A stretch of 64,000 bases of DNA, from the NCBI RefSeq assembly GCF_014353015.1, contig NZ_CP060704.1, positions 3,745,001 to 3,809,000 on the forward strand, in the 5' to 3' direction. The translations under genes and the position numbers were made by a program. Below the pieces are notes generated by a model. It saw only the letters and a program-made list of their open reading frames with translations. It searched no databases and was not told the origin of the DNA. Below, piece after piece: positions 37,259-46,131 of this stretch (position 1 is the stretch's first letter; the number at the start of each line of letters is the position of its first letter). This stretch comes from Chitinimonas koreensis. GTDB lineage: Bacteria; Pseudomonadota; Gammaproteobacteria; Burkholderiales; Chitinimonadaceae.

Positions 37259-38086
37259 CTAGACGGGCTGCAAGCCCTTGCGGTAGCGCTTGAGCTCGGC
37301 CACCGATTCGAATTTCTGCCCGAACAGGCTCGACAGGTTGCGCAGGATGCCGCCCACCACGCGGGCCTCGCAGTCGGCGTCGAACGCGATCTGTTCGTCC
37401 AGCCAGCGCTCCAGCCAGGCCGGATCGGGCAAGCGGGACTGGATCGTGTCGCGCGGGAATTCCGCCTGGGATACGTGCAGGTTGGTCGGGTGCAGCGGCT
37501 TCCCGGCCCGGCCGGGGCTGGCCATCAGCACGCCCAGCCTGGCGAAGGCGGCGCGTGCCTGGTCGCCGAACCGCGCGACCGCGCGCTTCATGTAGCGGAG
37601 GTAGGCGCCGGCGTGGCGGGCTTCGTCCCGCGAGAGCAGGCCGTAGATATGGCGGATGACCGGCTCGGTATGCCAGTCGGCTGCGCGGCGGTACCACTGG
37701 GTCAGGCGGATTTCGCCGCAGAAGTGCAGCATCAGCGTATCGAGCGGCGGCGCGGGATCGAAGTCGAATCGGACCGCGTGCAGCTCCGCCTCGCTCGGCA
37801 TCAGCTCCGGGCGAAACCTGCGCAGGTATTCCATCAGCACCAGCGCATGCTTCTGCTCCTCGAAGAACCAGATGGACATGAAGGCCGAGAAGTCCGAGTC
37901 GTCGCGGTTGTCGCGCAGGAACATCTCGGTGGCCGGGAGCGCCGACCATTCGGTGATGGCGTTCATCTTGATCGTCCGCGCCTGCTCGTCCGTCAGGCGC
38001 GCGGCATCGAACGCATCCCATGGCACGTCGCTCGCCATGTTCCAGCGGGCCGCCTCGAGCGAGGGAAACAGTTCCTGGTAAAGCAT
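37259..38086 (-). CDS. Ferritin-like diiron protein, acyl-ACP desaturase-like
   Basis: 275 aa helical protein. Two carboxylate/His iron ligand motifs are seen: FFEEQKHALVLMEYLRRF near residue 75 and LSRDEARHAGAYLRYM near residue 150, the E-x-x-H pairs of class-I diiron oxygenase-type four-helix bundles. It is the last gene of the minus-strand lipid operon, 25 bases downstream of the SnoaL-like gene. Its neighbours (methyltransferase, flavoprotein) suggest acyl-chain oxidation or desaturation. Exact substrate unknown. Confidence 0.75.
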   Translation of the reverse strand: MLYQELFPSLEAARWNMASDVPWDAFDAARLTDEQARTIKMNAITEWSALPATEMFLRDNRDDSDFSAFMSIWFFEEQKHALVLMEYLRRFRPELMPSEAELHAVRFDFDPAPPLDTLMLHFCGEIRLTQWYRRAADWHTEPVIRHIYGLLSRDEARHAGAYLRYMKRAVARFGDQARAAFARLGVLMASPGRAGKPLHPTNLHVSQAEFPRDTIQSRLPDPAWLERWLDEQIAFDADCEARVVGGILRNLSSLFGQKFESVAELKRYRKGLQPV

Positions 38087-38111
38087 CGTGGTTCTCCGGT
38101 CGGCGATTGAC

Positions 38112-38543
38112 CTAGCCCGCGCGGAAGCGGCGCCGCAGCCAGGCGACCGGGCCGCCCAGCAGCGGCATGCGCTGCCACAGCTCCCCGGCCGGGTCCCAGT
38201 AGTCGCGGTGGGACACCACCTGCCCCGCCAGGTCGAAATGCAGCAGGCTGCTGCCGTGCACGCGGTACTCGCGCCTGCCCAGGCCGAACAGGAAGTCCCA
38301 GCTCACGAACAGCCTGCCGTCCTGGGACACCCGCTCCAGCACGACGAAGCGAGGCGCACGGGTGGTTTCGAACATGTGCCGGAACACGCGCATGATGGCC
38401 GCATGCCCGCGCACGTCGTTGAACGGATCGGTGAAGCGCGCATCGGGGTGGTAGTAGTTCGGCAAGGCCTGCAGGCTGTCGGGGCTGAGGCTGGCGTACC
38501 AGTCGATCAGCGCGTCCTGCGCGGAGGGAAGGTCGGGCTTCAT
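38112..38543 (-). CDS. SnoaL-like / NTF2-fold protein
   Basis: 143 aa. The fold signature is ALIDWYASLSPDSLQALPNYYHPDARFTDPF and RGHAAIMRVFRHMFET, ending in a basic tail RRRFRAG. ATG at 38543 overlaps the SDR stop (38540-38542). In related operons of other proteobacteria a nuclear-transport-factor-2-like protein accompanies the same SDR, DUF1365 and methyltransferase genes. Catalytic role unclear. Confidence 0.8.
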   Translation of the reverse strand: MKPDLPSAQDALIDWYASLSPDSLQALPNYYHPDARFTDPFNDVRGHAAIMRVFRHMFETTRAPRFVVLERVSQDGRLFVSWDFLFGLGRREYRVHGSSLLHFDLAGQVVSHRDYWDPAGELWQRMPLLGGPVAWLRRRFRAG

Positions 38544-39325
38544 GTCGGCCTCATCAATCGATCGAGCAGCGCGAAACGCCAGCGGTAGGGCAGCATGCTG
38601 GCCCACTTGAGCGGCAGCGTGAAGCGCTTGGGGAAGGCGATCTCGAACCGCCCGGCCCCGAGCCCCGCCAGGATGGCCCGGGCGGCCTGCTCCGGGGTCT
38701 GCAGCGAGGGCATGGCGAAGTCGTTCTTCGCGGTCAGCGGCGTGCGCACGAAGCCGGGGTTGACCAGGTAGACCCCGAGGCCGTGCGGATGCAGATCGAG
38801 GTACAGCAGCTCGGCCAGGTTGATCATGGCGGCCTTGGTCGGGCCGTACACGGTGGCATTGGGCAGGCCCATGTACCCGGCGACGCTCGCCAGCAGGACC
38901 AGGCCGCCGGCCCGTCGGGCCATCATGCCCGGCAGCACCGTGCACAGGCCGTAGTAGACGCCGGAAAGATTGGTCTGCACCGTGCGCCCGGCCTGGGCGG
39001 GCTCGAGCTGCCAGGCGCGCTGCGGCTGGTAATCGGCCGCGCAGAACACCACCAGGTCGGGCGCCGGCCAGCGCTCGGACAGCCGTCGCCACGCCTGCGC
39101 CCAGGCGGCGGCGTCCGACACGTCCAGCGGCAGGACGCATGCGCCGGGGCAATCCCGGGCGACCGTGTCCAGCGCGTCCTCCCGGCGCGCCGACAGGGCC
39201 AGGACGGCCCCCTCCCGCGCCAGCGCACGGGCGAGCGCCGCGCCGATGCCGCTCGATGCGCCCACCAGCCATACGCGTCGGCCCTTCCATTCCTGCAGGC
39301 GGGGGTTCAGCGGTCCGGGCCACAT
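38540..39325 (-). CDS. Short-chain dehydrogenase/reductase
   Basis: 261 aa classical SDR. Cofactor motif VWLVGASSGIGAALARALA near residues 18-36, catalytic Ser in LVLLASVAGYMG, Tyr/Lys in VYGPTKAAM, and PGFVRTPLT. ATG at 39325; it overlaps the SnoaL-like gene and is separated by 2 bases from the DUF3833 stop. Likely NAD(P)-dependent oxidoreduction of a lipid-linked alcohol or ketone in this operon (inference). Confidence 0.88.
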   Translation of the reverse strand: MWPGPLNPRLQEWKGRRVWLVGASSGIGAALARALAREGAVLALSARREDALDTVARDCPGACVLPLDVSDAAAWAQAWRRLSERWPAPDLVVFCAADYQPQRAWQLEPAQAGRTVQTNLSGVYYGLCTVLPGMMARRAGGLVLLASVAGYMGLPNATVYGPTKAAMINLAELLYLDLHPHGLGVYLVNPGFVRTPLTAKNDFAMPSLQTPEQAARAILAGLGAGRFEIAFPKRFTLPLKWASMLPYRWRFALLDRLMRPT

Positions 39326-39327
39326 GG

Positions 39328-39900
39328 TCAGCCCGCCTTCCGGAAGAACAGCGTCACCTGCCCCAGCTCGACGCCGAACTTGCGCATGCTGGAGCGGTTG
39401 ACCATCACTTGCGGATCGATCAGGTACATCCAGTCGTCGAAATCGACCGCATAGGTCTCCCCGTCTACCGGCAGCATGAGGGTGTATCGCCATTGCAGGG
39501 CATTGCCCGACTGGACGCCGGCCGCCTCGCCGACGACATCGCCGGCCGTTCCCCGCCAGCGGCCGTCGCCTGCCGGCGTCAGCCGCCACACGCGCTGCTG
39601 GCGCGTACCGTCCTGGTAGCGGAAGCTTTCCTCCAGCACCAGCTGGTCGCCCTCGGTACGGCTGGCGATGTCCACCTTGAAGCGCTTGAGCACCTTGCCG
39701 TCGCGGTCCTGGAACATGCCCCAGGCCTCCACCGGGCCGGCGAAGTACTGCCGCAGGTCCAGCACCGGCCTTTCGGCCCGGTAGTCCTCCACCCGCTGGG
39801 TGGCGCACGAGGTCGCCAGCAGGCCGGCCGCCAGGGCGAGCAGCCCCCGGCCGATCGCCGACCGGCAGGCCGACTGGAAAATCATGACGATCTGGCTCAT
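39328..39900 (-). CDS. DUF3833 family lipoprotein-like protein
   Basis: 190 aa. It has a hydrophobic N-terminal segment with a possible lipobox (AAGLLATSCATQ). The domain follows: DLRQYFAGPVEAWGMFQDRDGKVLKRFKVDI, LTPAGDGRWRGTAGDVVGEA, and DDWMYLIDPQVMVNRSSMRKFGV. ATG at 39900 overlaps the MFS stop. DUF3833 genes are typical members of this lipid operon in other bacteria. Molecular function unknown. Confidence 0.8.
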   Translation of the reverse strand: MSQIVMIFQSACRSAIGRGLLALAAGLLATSCATQRVEDYRAERPVLDLRQYFAGPVEAWGMFQDRDGKVLKRFKVDIASRTEGDQLVLEESFRYQDGTRQQRVWRLTPAGDGRWRGTAGDVVGEAAGVQSGNALQWRYTLMLPVDGETYAVDFDDWMYLIDPQVMVNRSSMRKFGVELGQVTLFFRKAG

Positions 39901-41141
39901 GTGGATACTCCGGTTCGACACTGCGGAAACGCTTCGCGCAAGCGCGACGAGCTCGCCCAGGCGCCCAGCTTCAGCAGGCAGGGCAGGCCGGCGTAGCAGG
40001 CGGCGAGCGCCCAGTGGCCGCGGGCGCCGGGCTGATAGCCGAGCAATGCCAGCAGCGGCAAGGCCAGGCCGGTACTGGCCAGCGCGAGCTTGCCCACCGC
40101 CTGGAGGACGCCGTAGGCGGCGGTCAGGGGCAGCTCGGGCCGCAGCCGCCGCGCCAGCAGCACGGCCGGCAGGCAGAGGTCGGCCCCGAGCGCCAGGCCG
40201 GACAGCAGGCAGACGACGGCGAATGCGCCCGCCTCGCCCTCGCCCAGGCACGAGGCCCACGCGAAGCAGGCGACGGAAAGCAGCATGCCGCCCCGCCAGG
40301 CCCTCAGCGGGCCGATCGCCGCGGCGATGCGCTGCCAGGCGGGCAGGCCCGCGGCGGCGGCCAGGAAATAGAGCGCGAGCGACGCCCCGGCCCATGCGGG
40401 CGATGCCAGCTGGTCGGCGACGAAGAACAGGACCAGCGTGGACGGCAGCGCGACGGCGACCGCATTGAGCGCATACGGCAGCAGCAAGGGCCGGACGGCC
40501 TCGTCTGCGGCGAGCTGCCACCAGGCCAGGTCCGGCGCGCGCGCCGCGGGCTGCCAGGGTGGCGCGTGGCGCAGCAGCGCCGCCATGCCGACGAACAGGC
40601 ACAGGGCGAAGCAGATCGAGAAGCCCAGCATGCCCTCGGCCGGCGAACCGGCTTGCCGGAGCCAGGCGGGGAGCAGGCTGGCGGCGCATACGCCGGCCAG
40701 GCCGGCCAGTTCGCGCAGGGCGCTGGCCTCGAGCTGGAGGCGACGGGAATCGGACAGGCGCGCTCCCCAGGACAGGTAGGCCAGATTGATCGCGCCATGG
40801 GCGGCGCAGCTCAGGAACAGGCAGGCCGCGACCCAGCCCAGGCGGGCAGGATCGCTCAGCGATGCCGGCGGCTGCCACAGCGCGGCGAAGACGACCGCCA
40901 GGATCAGCGCCGCGATCGCCAGCGCCTCGCGATGGACGCCGCGCGCGCGATACCGGTCGAACCGGCTGCCGAGCCAGGGATCGAGCAGGGCGTCGAACAG
41001 CCGGGTGGCGAACAGCACCGCCCCTATGCCGGCCAGCGGCAGGCCCAGTCCGCGCGTGAAGTAGTCCGGCGCCAGGATGTAGATCGGCATCGCGACCATG
41101 GCCAGCGGCGCGCCCAGCAAGGCGTAGGGCCACACCTTCAT
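39897..41141 (-). CDS. MFS/GPH-type transporter of the lipid operon
   Basis: 414 aa, about 12 membrane helices (PLAMVAMPIYILAPDYF, RLFDALLDPWLGSRFDRYR, ALALAS-type later helices). The RxFDAxxDPxxGxxxD motif places it in the glycoside-pentoside-hexuronide/melibiose-like branch. ATG at 41141 overlaps the restored stop of the chalcone-isomerase-like gene. Transported molecule unknown; lipid or precursor movement is conjecture from context. Confidence 0.8.
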   Translation of the reverse strand: MKVWPYALLGAPLAMVAMPIYILAPDYFTRGLGLPLAGIGAVLFATRLFDALLDPWLGSRFDRYRARGVHREALAIAALILAVVFAALWQPPASLSDPARLGWVAACLFLSCAAHGAINLAYLSWGARLSDSRRLQLEASALRELAGLAGVCAASLLPAWLRQAGSPAEGMLGFSICFALCLFVGMAALLRHAPPWQPAARAPDLAWWQLAADEAVRPLLLPYALNAVAVALPSTLVLFFVADQLASPAWAGASLALYFLAAAAGLPAWQRIAAAIGPLRAWRGGMLLSVACFAWASCLGEGEAGAFAVVCLLSGLALGADLCLPAVLLARRLRPELPLTAAYGVLQAVGKLALASTGLALPLLALLGYQPGARGHWALAACYAGLPCLLKLGAWASSSRLREAFPQCRTGVST

Positions 41142-41649
41142 CGCGCGCCCCCAGCAATGCCTTGCGCAGCGACGGCGCCCGCGTGTTCGGGCTGAGCCAG
41201 ATATCGAAGAAGGCCCGGGCGAAGGCATCGTCGTCGATGGCGGCGGTCTGCCGATCCCCGAAGAAGAAGCGCGCCCCGCGTCCCGGCAGGTACACGCCGG
41301 TCAAGGTGTCGCCGGACGACACGTCGACGAATGCCTGGCGCATCCAGCCGCGCCACGTCGTATGCAACTGGTCGCGCGGCAGCTCGGGATGGAGGTGTTC
41401 GATCTCTGCGATGCTCCGCTCGACGAACTGCTCCCGGCCGATGGCCGTGAGGTAGCGCAGCTGCAGCGCGAAGGGCCTGGCCGGCGACACCTCGCCGGCC
41501 TCGCTCCACAAGCTCGCCTCGTAGATCCGGAAGCCGAACCAGCGGAATTCGCCCTGACCGACGATGCGTGCCTGCGGCAGCAGCGCCTGCCAGGTGGACG
41601 CGCCGGCCGGGCCCATCAGCAGCAGTGCGAGGCATGCCGCGCGCCACAT
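41138..41649 (-). CDS. Chalcone isomerase-like exported protein (frame break near 41150)
   Basis: About 170 aa when restored. The signal peptide (ACLALLLMGPAGAST) is followed by the domain VGQGEFRWFGFRIYEASLWSE, FALQLRYLTAIGREQFVERSI, and YLPGRGARFFFGD. One G is missing in the G5 run (41148-41152). Restored, the protein ends LRKALLGGAR with TGA overlapping the MFS start. As written, the frame runs on into the MFS gene. In bacteria this fold is non-catalytic for chalcone; it may bind lipids. Confidence 0.82.
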
Positions 41650-41652
41650 GGA

Positions 41653-42873
41653 TCAGGCCTCGCGCTGGAGCATGAACTGGTAGACGTCGATGCTGCCCAT
41701 GTCGAAGCCCGCCTCGCAGTACTGGAAATACAGGCGCCAGATGCGGATGAACGCCTCGTCGAAACCCTGTTCCCGCACGGCGTCGAGCCGGCCTTCGAAG
41801 CGTGCGCGCCAGCGGCGCAGCGTCTCGGCGTAGTCCCGGCCGAAGGCATGCCGGTCGAGCACGCTCAAGCCCTGCCCGGCCGCGCGCTCGGCGAACACCG
41901 CGGGCGACGGCAGCATGCCGCCTGGGAAGATGTATTCGCGGATGAAGTCGCTGCTCGCGCGGTAGCCGGCGAAACGCGCATCGTCGATGGTGATGGTCTG
42001 GATCAGCGCCCGGCCGCCCGGCTCGAGCCGCTGACGGACGGTATCGAAGTAGCGCGCCCAATAGCTCTCGCCCACGGCTTCGAACATCTCGATCGACACG
42101 ACGGCGTCGTATCGGCCGTCCAGATCGCGATAGTCGCGCAGCTCCAGGTTCGCCAGCGCGCCGCAGCCCGCCGCGGCCACGTGCCGCTGCGCCAGCTCCC
42201 ACTGGGCCTGCGAGATGGTGATGCCGTGCACCTGGATGCCGCGGCGGGCGGCATGGATGGCGAAGCCGCCCCAGCCGCATCCGATCTCCAGCACCCGCAT
42301 GCCGGGGCGCAAGCCGAGCACGTCGACGATGCGCTGGTACTTGGCGGCCTGCGCCGACTGCAGCGACTGCGCCGGGTCGTCGCCGAAGAGCGCGCTCGAA
42401 TAGGTCCAGCTCGGATCGAGCCAGAGCGCGTAGAAGGCATTGCCCAGGTCGTAGTGCGCATGGATGTTGCGGCGGCTGCCCGCCCGCGTGTTGCGGCGCA
42501 GCCGATGGAGCAGCGCATACCACAGCTTGCCCGGCCAGCTGCCGCCGAAGGCGGACGTCAGCACCGCCTCGTTGCGCAGCGCCAGGCCGATGAGCGCCGT
42601 CAGGTCGGGCGAATCCAGCCAGCCCTGGCGATAGGACTCGGCAAACCCGATGTCGCCCGACCGGAGGATGGCGGAGCAGGCGCGCCAGTCCGCCAGGCGC
42701 AGTTCGGCGGCGTCGCCGCCGTGGCTGCCGTAGCGCAGGACCTCGCCGCCCGGGAGGTGCAGGGTCAGCGAACCGACCTTCAGGCGTTCGAGCAGGGCCA
42801 GGAAAATGCGGCCGCCCGCGGGAATGCGCCCGGCGGCGGGCAGCCGCGCGGCGAGACTGGCAAGCTGGTTCAT
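41653..42873 (-). CDS. Cyclopropane-fatty-acyl-phospholipid synthase-like methyltransferase
   Basis: 406 aa. It methylates acyl chains of phospholipids with SAM. Motifs: NIHAHYDLGNAFYALWLDPSWTYSSALF, SAM motif VLEIGCGWGGFAIHAARRG, VVSIEMFEAVGESYWARYF, SDFIREYIFPGGMLP, and the C-terminal RWRARFEGRLDAVREQGFD. Usual length and all core motifs are present. ATG at 42873 overlaps the DUF1365 stop. The paired DUF1365 and flavoprotein genes suggest a special branched, furan or otherwise oxidised acyl product rather than housekeeping Cfa. Confidence 0.9.
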   Translation of the reverse strand: MNQLASLAARLPAAGRIPAGGRIFLALLERLKVGSLTLHLPGGEVLRYGSHGGDAAELRLADWRACSAILRSGDIGFAESYRQGWLDSPDLTALIGLALRNEAVLTSAFGGSWPGKLWYALLHRLRRNTRAGSRRNIHAHYDLGNAFYALWLDPSWTYSSALFGDDPAQSLQSAQAAKYQRIVDVLGLRPGMRVLEIGCGWGGFAIHAARRGIQVHGITISQAQWELAQRHVAAAGCGALANLELRDYRDLDGRYDAVVSIEMFEAVGESYWARYFDTVRQRLEPGGRALIQTITIDDARFAGYRASSDFIREYIFPGGMLPSPAVFAERAAGQGLSVLDRHAFGRDYAETLRRWRARFEGRLDAVREQGFDEAFIRIWRLYFQYCEAGFDMGSIDVYQFMLQREA

Positions 42874-43648
42874 GCTTGGCTTCCTTCTGTATGGGAATGG
42901 CTCAGGGCCTGCTCCGGCGGAGACGGCTTGGCGAAGAACGGCACCTTGCGGTACCAGAGCCGCAGGGCCTGCAGATGGATGCGCGCGACGATGCCGAAGG
43001 TCAGCAGGGGCTGGCGCAGCACGGCGCCCCACAGCTGCCGGAAGGTGAACGGCCGGCGCCTGCCGCCGACCGAGGTCCGCAGCAGGAGGCCGGCCCGGTC
43101 GAAATAGTCGATGCCGACAAACGCGCTGGCCGCGGTGTCGCGCAGGCGGAATTGATAGCGTCCTTCCACCTGGCAGAACGGAGAAACGTGGAAGACCTTG
43201 CGGCATTGCAGCACCTGGCCCACGGCGATGGGCGCGGCGCCCTCGGCCGAGAGCAGGTAGCGGTGCCGTTCGCCGAAGGTGTTGCGCACATCGGCGAGCA
43301 GGGCGATCAGCTGGCCCGCCGCGTCGTGGCAGTACCAGAAGCTGACGGGATTGAAGGCATAGCCGAACAGCCGGGGAAAAGTCTGGAGCCAGATCGCCCG
43401 TCCGCCGGCAAGCCCGCCTCCGCCAGCAGTCCGCGCATCCAGCGGCCCGGCTCGCCGGCGCCATCGCCGTAGTCGCGGCGGCGCAGTCCGACGAGGTGCG
43501 GGCGATCCACGCCGAACCACCAGCGGTCGAGCGCATCGAGGCGATCGACATCGAAGCGCAGGCAGAACACCGGGTAGACGAAACGGTTGCGGACCGGCCG
43601 CAAGCGCTCGTGCATCACCTGGCCGCAGAGGAGGAAGGCCGCGTCCAT
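42870..43648 (-). CDS. DUF1365 family protein (frame break near 43398)
   Basis: About 259 aa when restored. N-terminal VMHERLRPVRNRFVYPVFCLRFDVDRLD, then ADG-AIWLQTFPRLFGYAFNPVSFWYCHD after one G is added to the GGG at 43397-43399, then FHVSPFCQVEGRYQFR. These are characteristic DUF1365 features (NPVSFWYC, HVSPF). It lies 1 base after the flavoprotein stop and overlaps the methyltransferase start. Function unknown; constant partner of the flanking two genes in many genomes. Confidence 0.85.
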
Positions 43649-43649
43649 C

Positions 43650-44942
43650 TCAGCACCTCGCCCAGGCGGGCTGCAGGCCGAAATCGGCCGCCACGCGCAA
43701 GGCGGACTTCAGCCCGTCCTCGTGGAAGCCGTAACCGGTCCAGGCGCCGGCATACCAGGTGCGGCGGCGCCCTTGCAGCCCGGGCAGGCGCTGCTGGGCG
43801 GCCACCGCCGGGGCATCCAGCAGCGGGTGGGCATAGTGGAAGCAGCAGTGGGCAAGGTGTTCGGCCGGGCGGGCGAACGGGTTGAGCGTGACGACGACCG
43901 GTCGCTCGAACGGCAGAGGCTGCAGGCGATTGATCAGGTAGCTCACGCACACCGGTTGCCGGCCGTCCGCCTCGGTACGCCCCAGGTAATTCCAGGCGGA
44001 CCACGCCTTCCTGCGCCGCGGCAGCAGGGCGGGATCGCTGTGCAGCCAGGCCACGTTGTCCTGGTAGCGCACCGCGCCCAGCACCTCCCGTTCGTCGTCG
44101 CCGGGATCATGGAGCAGAGACAGGCTGTCCGGCGCATGACCCGCCAGCACGATGGCGTCGAAGCGCTCCACCCCGTGCGCATGCTCGATCCGCACGCCCG
44201 CGGCATCGCGCCGCACGCTGCTGACGGGGCAGGCCAGGCGGATGTCCGGGATGGCGGCGGCCATGCGTGCGACGTAGGCCTTGCCGCCGCCCGACACCGT
44301 GCGCCATTGCGGACGGTCGTGGATCTGCAGCAGCCCGTGGTTCTGGCAGAACTGCAGGAACGAAGCGGCGGGGAAGCCGAGGATGTCCTCGGCCGGGCTG
44401 GACCAGATCGCAGCCGCCATCGGAATCAGGTAGCGGTCGGCGAAATCCCTGCCGAAGCCTTGCCGCCGCAGCAGGTGCCCGAGCGTTTCGCCGCTCTGCC
44501 GCGCGGCCGCGAGGTTGGCCTGCGCCAGGCGGTTGAAGCGCACGATGTCGCGCAGCATGCCCAGGAAGCGCGGGGAGACGAGATTGCGGCGCTGGGCGAA
44601 AACGGTATCGAGATTGCTGCCCGCCCACTCCATCGCACCGTCGTCGATCGAAACCGAGAAGGACATGTCGCTGGCGTGCGACTGCACGCCCAGCTCTTCG
44701 AACAATGCGACGAGATTGGGGTAGGTACGGTCGTTGAACACCAGGAAGCCGGTGTCCACGGGATGGACCTGGCCGTCGAGGTTCAGGTCCACGCTGTTGG
44801 TGTGGCCGCCGAGGTAACTGCCTTTCTCGAACAGGCTGACCGCGTACCGGCGCGACAACAGGTAGGCGGCGGAGAGGCCGGCGATCCCCGCGCCTACGAC
44901 GGCGATGCGGCTACCGGCCGCGAATGAAGTATTGGCTTGCAT
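43650..44942 (-). CDS. FAD-dependent amine-oxidase-like flavoprotein
   Basis: 430 aa. The N-terminal dinucleotide motif RIAVVGAGIAGLSAAYLLSRR is followed by LGGHTNSVDL and PVDTGFLVFNDRTYPNL; the C-terminal FAD contact is in YAGAWTGYGFHEDGLKSAL. It is the first gene of the nine-gene minus-strand operon. In Rhodobacter, genes of this type act with Cfa-like enzymes in desaturation steps toward methylated or furan fatty acids (UfaD/UfaM-like, cited from memory). 116 bases separate it from the divergent TetR gene. Confidence 0.88.
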   Translation of the reverse strand: MQANTSFAAGSRIAVVGAGIAGLSAAYLLSRRYAVSLFEKGSYLGGHTNSVDLNLDGQVHPVDTGFLVFNDRTYPNLVALFEELGVQSHASDMSFSVSIDDGAMEWAGSNLDTVFAQRRNLVSPRFLGMLRDIVRFNRLAQANLAAARQSGETLGHLLRRQGFGRDFADRYLIPMAAAIWSSPAEDILGFPAASFLQFCQNHGLLQIHDRPQWRTVSGGGKAYVARMAAAIPDIRLACPVSSVRRDAAGVRIEHAHGVERFDAIVLAGHAPDSLSLLHDPGDDEREVLGAVRYQDNVAWLHSDPALLPRRRKAWSAWNYLGRTEADGRQPVCVSYLINRLQPLPFERPVVVTLNPFARPAEHLAHCCFHYAHPLLDAPAVAAQQRLPGLQGRRRTWYAGAWTGYGFHEDGLKSALRVAADFGLQPAWARC

Positions 44943-45058
44943 GCCCGAGTCCAGGTTGAGGCGGCGACCTGACCGACGATCAGCACTTTGCGGATGGCCG
45001 GTGCTAAGATTGATACCAGCACGGAAATAACGCTACCACACAGTAAACGAAATTACCA

Positions 45059-45670
45059 ATGAGTATTCTGAGCAAACTCAGCTTCAAGGATCAGGCCTTC
45101 AAACTGCGCGAGGACGCAATCCTCGATGCGACGACGCGCATCCTCGCCAGCAAGGGGTTCGACCTGATGACCATGGACGACGTGGCGCTCGAGGTGGGCA
45201 TCTCCAAGCCCAGCCTCTACAAGCACTTCAAGTCGAAGGAAGATCTGGTGGCGGAAGCCATGATCCGTCTGCTCGATGGCGCCCAGGACTACTGGGCTGC
45301 CATGCCGGCCGACAGCGGGCCGCTGCAGAAGCTGAAGACCCTGCTGGAATGGGCCGTGCGGGTGCGGCTGGCGGGCGGCCTCCCCTTCCTGCCGTCCACC
45401 AGCCCGCAGGTGCGCGACATGCTCACGCGCAACCTGCGCTACGTCGCGAAGGTGGTGAAGCTGAACGGCACGCTCAAGGACACCGTCAAGCTCGCCAAGA
45501 AACAGGGGGAATTACGGCAGGACCTGCCGGACGACGTCATCCTGTTCAGCTACTACGCCCGCACCTGCGATCCCGCGGTGGAGTATTTGAGGATGTACGC
45601 CAAGATGGGCGAAGACGAAATCGTCGGGCATATGCTGCGCGTCTTCTTCGAAGGCGTGCAGGCCGGCTAG
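45059..45670 (+). CDS. TetR-family transcriptional regulator
   Basis: 203 aa. HTH region near residues 20-60: REDAILDATTRILASKGFDLMTMDDVALEVGISKPSLYKHFKSKEDLV split over helices 1-3. The C-terminal ligand-binding helices are not recognisable to a ligand class. Divergent from the flavoprotein at 43650-44942, hence the likely repressor of the lipid operon. The shared 116-base region is AT-richer than the genes around it and holds both promoters. No perfect palindrome is seen there. Confidence 0.88.
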   Translation: MSILSKLSFKDQAFKLREDAILDATTRILASKGFDLMTMDDVALEVGISKPSLYKHFKSKEDLVAEAMIRLLDGAQDYWAAMPADSGPLQKLKTLLEWAVRVRLAGGLPFLPSTSPQVRDMLTRNLRYVAKVVKLNGTLKDTVKLAKKQGELRQDLPDDVILFSYYARTCDPAVEYLRMYAKMGEDEIVGHMLRVFFEGVQAG

Positions 45671-45881
45671 GCCCAGGCCGTTCCGCGAGAACGGCCGGGC
45701 CCGGCGCCTGCCGGCGCCGAGCGGCCGGCTTCGGCCACGGCGGCGCCAAGGCCGCGGCCGATACGATCGCATCGACTCGGCCGGCTTCACGAGCAGGCTT
45801 GCCGGCGGCCCCGTGGAAACTACATCGTCGCGCCGGGACGGCTGCCCCTGCCCGCCGCCAGCGCTTGCATGCCGCCGGATA

Positions 45882-45970
45882 GACAAGGGGTTACGTGCGA
45901 TACACGTAAGCCCTTGTCTATCCTGGTACATGGGATCGGCGTCGAACCTGCGACCCTCGCATTGCAAAAG
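45882..45970 (-). pseudogene. Decayed 3' part of a tRNA plus its terminator hairpin
   Basis: 45924-45970 matches the 3' half of the tRNA-Thr at 47078 (T-loop GGTTCGA, CCA end as TGG at 45924), but its T-stem has two mispairs and the acceptor and D arms are missing. 45882-45918 is a hairpin (GACAAGGGGTTACGTG-CGATA-CACGTAAGCCCTTGTC) equivalent to the terminator after the intact tRNA. The remainder of the 45671-46131 gap shows no gene. Confidence 0.65.
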
Positions 45971-46131
45971 AGGGGCGCCAAACCTGATCCCTCGCTTCAG
46001 GCGGGACCGGTCCGTTTGCCACGGCCCCTTCCGGCAATGACCGGGCATATTCAAGCCAAGGCTTGCCGCGGCTCCGCATCGCTTCGGCGCGGAGCGGCCG
46101 CCGGGCGCACACACCCCGGCAGCCAACTGGC

